The notes under the pieces are model-generated. The model did no database searches. It saw only the letters and a program-made list of their open reading frames with translations, and was not told where the DNA came from. From Pseudomonadota bacterium (GTDB lineage: Bacteria; Pseudomonadota; Alphaproteobacteria; Acetobacterales; Acetobacteraceae), in NCBI GenBank assembly GCA_021785335.1, contig JAJYFW010000140.1, positions 1 through 5,886 on the forward strand: a stretch of 5,886 nucleotides of DNA. The letters run 5' to 3'. Of this stretch, positions 5,513-5,886 are shown piece after piece. The position numbers and the translations under genes are program-made. The number at the start of each line of letters is the position of its first letter. Position 1 is the first letter of the stretch.

Positions 5513-5886
5513 ATGGACCCCAAGGGCCTCGATTTCGACCTCGACACCATCCTCGCCGGCCTGCGCCCATGGGTCGAATGCGAAAGCCCCACGCACGACG
5601 CCGCCGCCGTCGAGCGCGCCATGGACCTCGCCGCCCGCGACCTCGCGCTGATGGGTGCCACGATCGAGCGCATCCCCGGGCGCATGGGCTACGCCGGCTG
5701 CGTCCGCGCGCGCCTCCCGCACCGCCGCGCCGGCCCCGGCATCCCCGGCGCCGGTATTCTCGTCATGGGCCATCTCGACACGGTCCACCCCATCGGCACG
5801 CTCGCCGCCCTGCCCTGGCGGCGCGAGGGCGGAAAATGCTGGGGCCCCGGCGTGATGGACATGAAGGGCGGCAACTACATCGCGCT
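5513..5886 (+). CDS. M20 family metallopeptidase (ArgE/DapE/carboxypeptidase G2-like), N-terminal part
   Basis: The frame starting at ATG 5513 stays open to the window edge, giving 124 complete codons, roughly a third of the family's usual 370-400 residues. It shows the two N-terminal metal-site motifs of M20 enzymes. GHLDTVHPIGTL at 86-97 supplies the zinc ligand His87 and the conserved Asp89. GPGVMDMKGGN at 111-121 supplies the metal-bridging Asp116. The preceding region (WVECESPTHD, 20-29, then a helix with ERAMDLAARDLALMG) matches the usual start of glutamate carboxypeptidase-like members. Such enzymes hydrolyse amide bonds of small peptides or N-acyl amino acids using two zinc ions. The second metal-binding half and the dimerisation domain lie beyond the window, so the substrate cannot be narrowed. 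The start is supported by a strong AGGAG. The gene follows the glycosyltransferase after 83 bases and may or may not be co-transcribed. Confidence 0.88.
   Translation, partial: MDPKGLDFDLDTILAGLRPWVECESPTHDAAAVERAMDLAARDLALMGATIERIPGRMGYAGCVRARLPHRRAGPGIPGAGILVMGHLDTVHPIGTLAALPWRREGGKCWGPGVMDMKGGNYIA

Noticed and set aside
2607..5570. Very long minus-strand open frame of 987 codons spanning the transporter, glycosyltransferase and peptidase regions
   Set aside because: Its translation is low-complexity Arg/Gly/Ala sequence with no family motifs, and it lies over three genes with clear conserved motifs. Long antisense frames are expected in very GC-rich DNA, where stop codons are rare.

Overview
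The window is very GC-rich bacterial DNA with tightly packed genes and strong G/C preference at third codon positions. Protein resemblances (a Caulobacter XylB-like dehydrogenase and an Agrobacterium-type sulfoquinovosidase active site) point to a high-GC Proteobacterium, most likely an alphaproteobacterium. This placement is an inference. No rRNA, tRNA, CRISPR array, insertion sequence or phage gene was seen.

Left part (1-2793, plus strand): the tail of an unidentified gene, then an SDR sugar dehydrogenase (56-787), then a GH31 glycosidase (784-2793). Each joins the next by a 4-base start/stop overlap (ATGA, then TTGA), so they look like one translationally coupled operon. The GH31 enzyme carries the full set of residues expected of a sulfoquinovosidase, including a Lys-Glu-Arg-Trp-Tyr sulfonate-binding set. 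With the dehydrogenase beside it, the operon looks like part of a sulfoquinovose (plant sulfolipid head group) catabolic locus. The glycosidase would free sulfoquinovose and the NAD-dependent dehydrogenase would oxidise it at C1, the first step of a sulfo-Entner-Doudoroff route. The lactonase, dehydratase, aldolase and transporter expected for that route are not in the window; they may lie upstream of position 1.

Middle part (2711-4132, minus strand): an MFS transporter of the 14-helix DHA2 drug-efflux type. It converges on the glycosidase gene and overlaps its 3' end by 83 bases.

Right part (4133-5886): a short divergent intergenic region with an 11-bp perfect inverted repeat, then a family 9 (heptosyltransferase-like) glycosyltransferase (4215-5429). 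After an 83-base gap holding a 10-bp perfect inverted repeat comes the first third or so of an M20 metallopeptidase (5513 to the window end). These genes have no evident link to sulfosugar metabolism.
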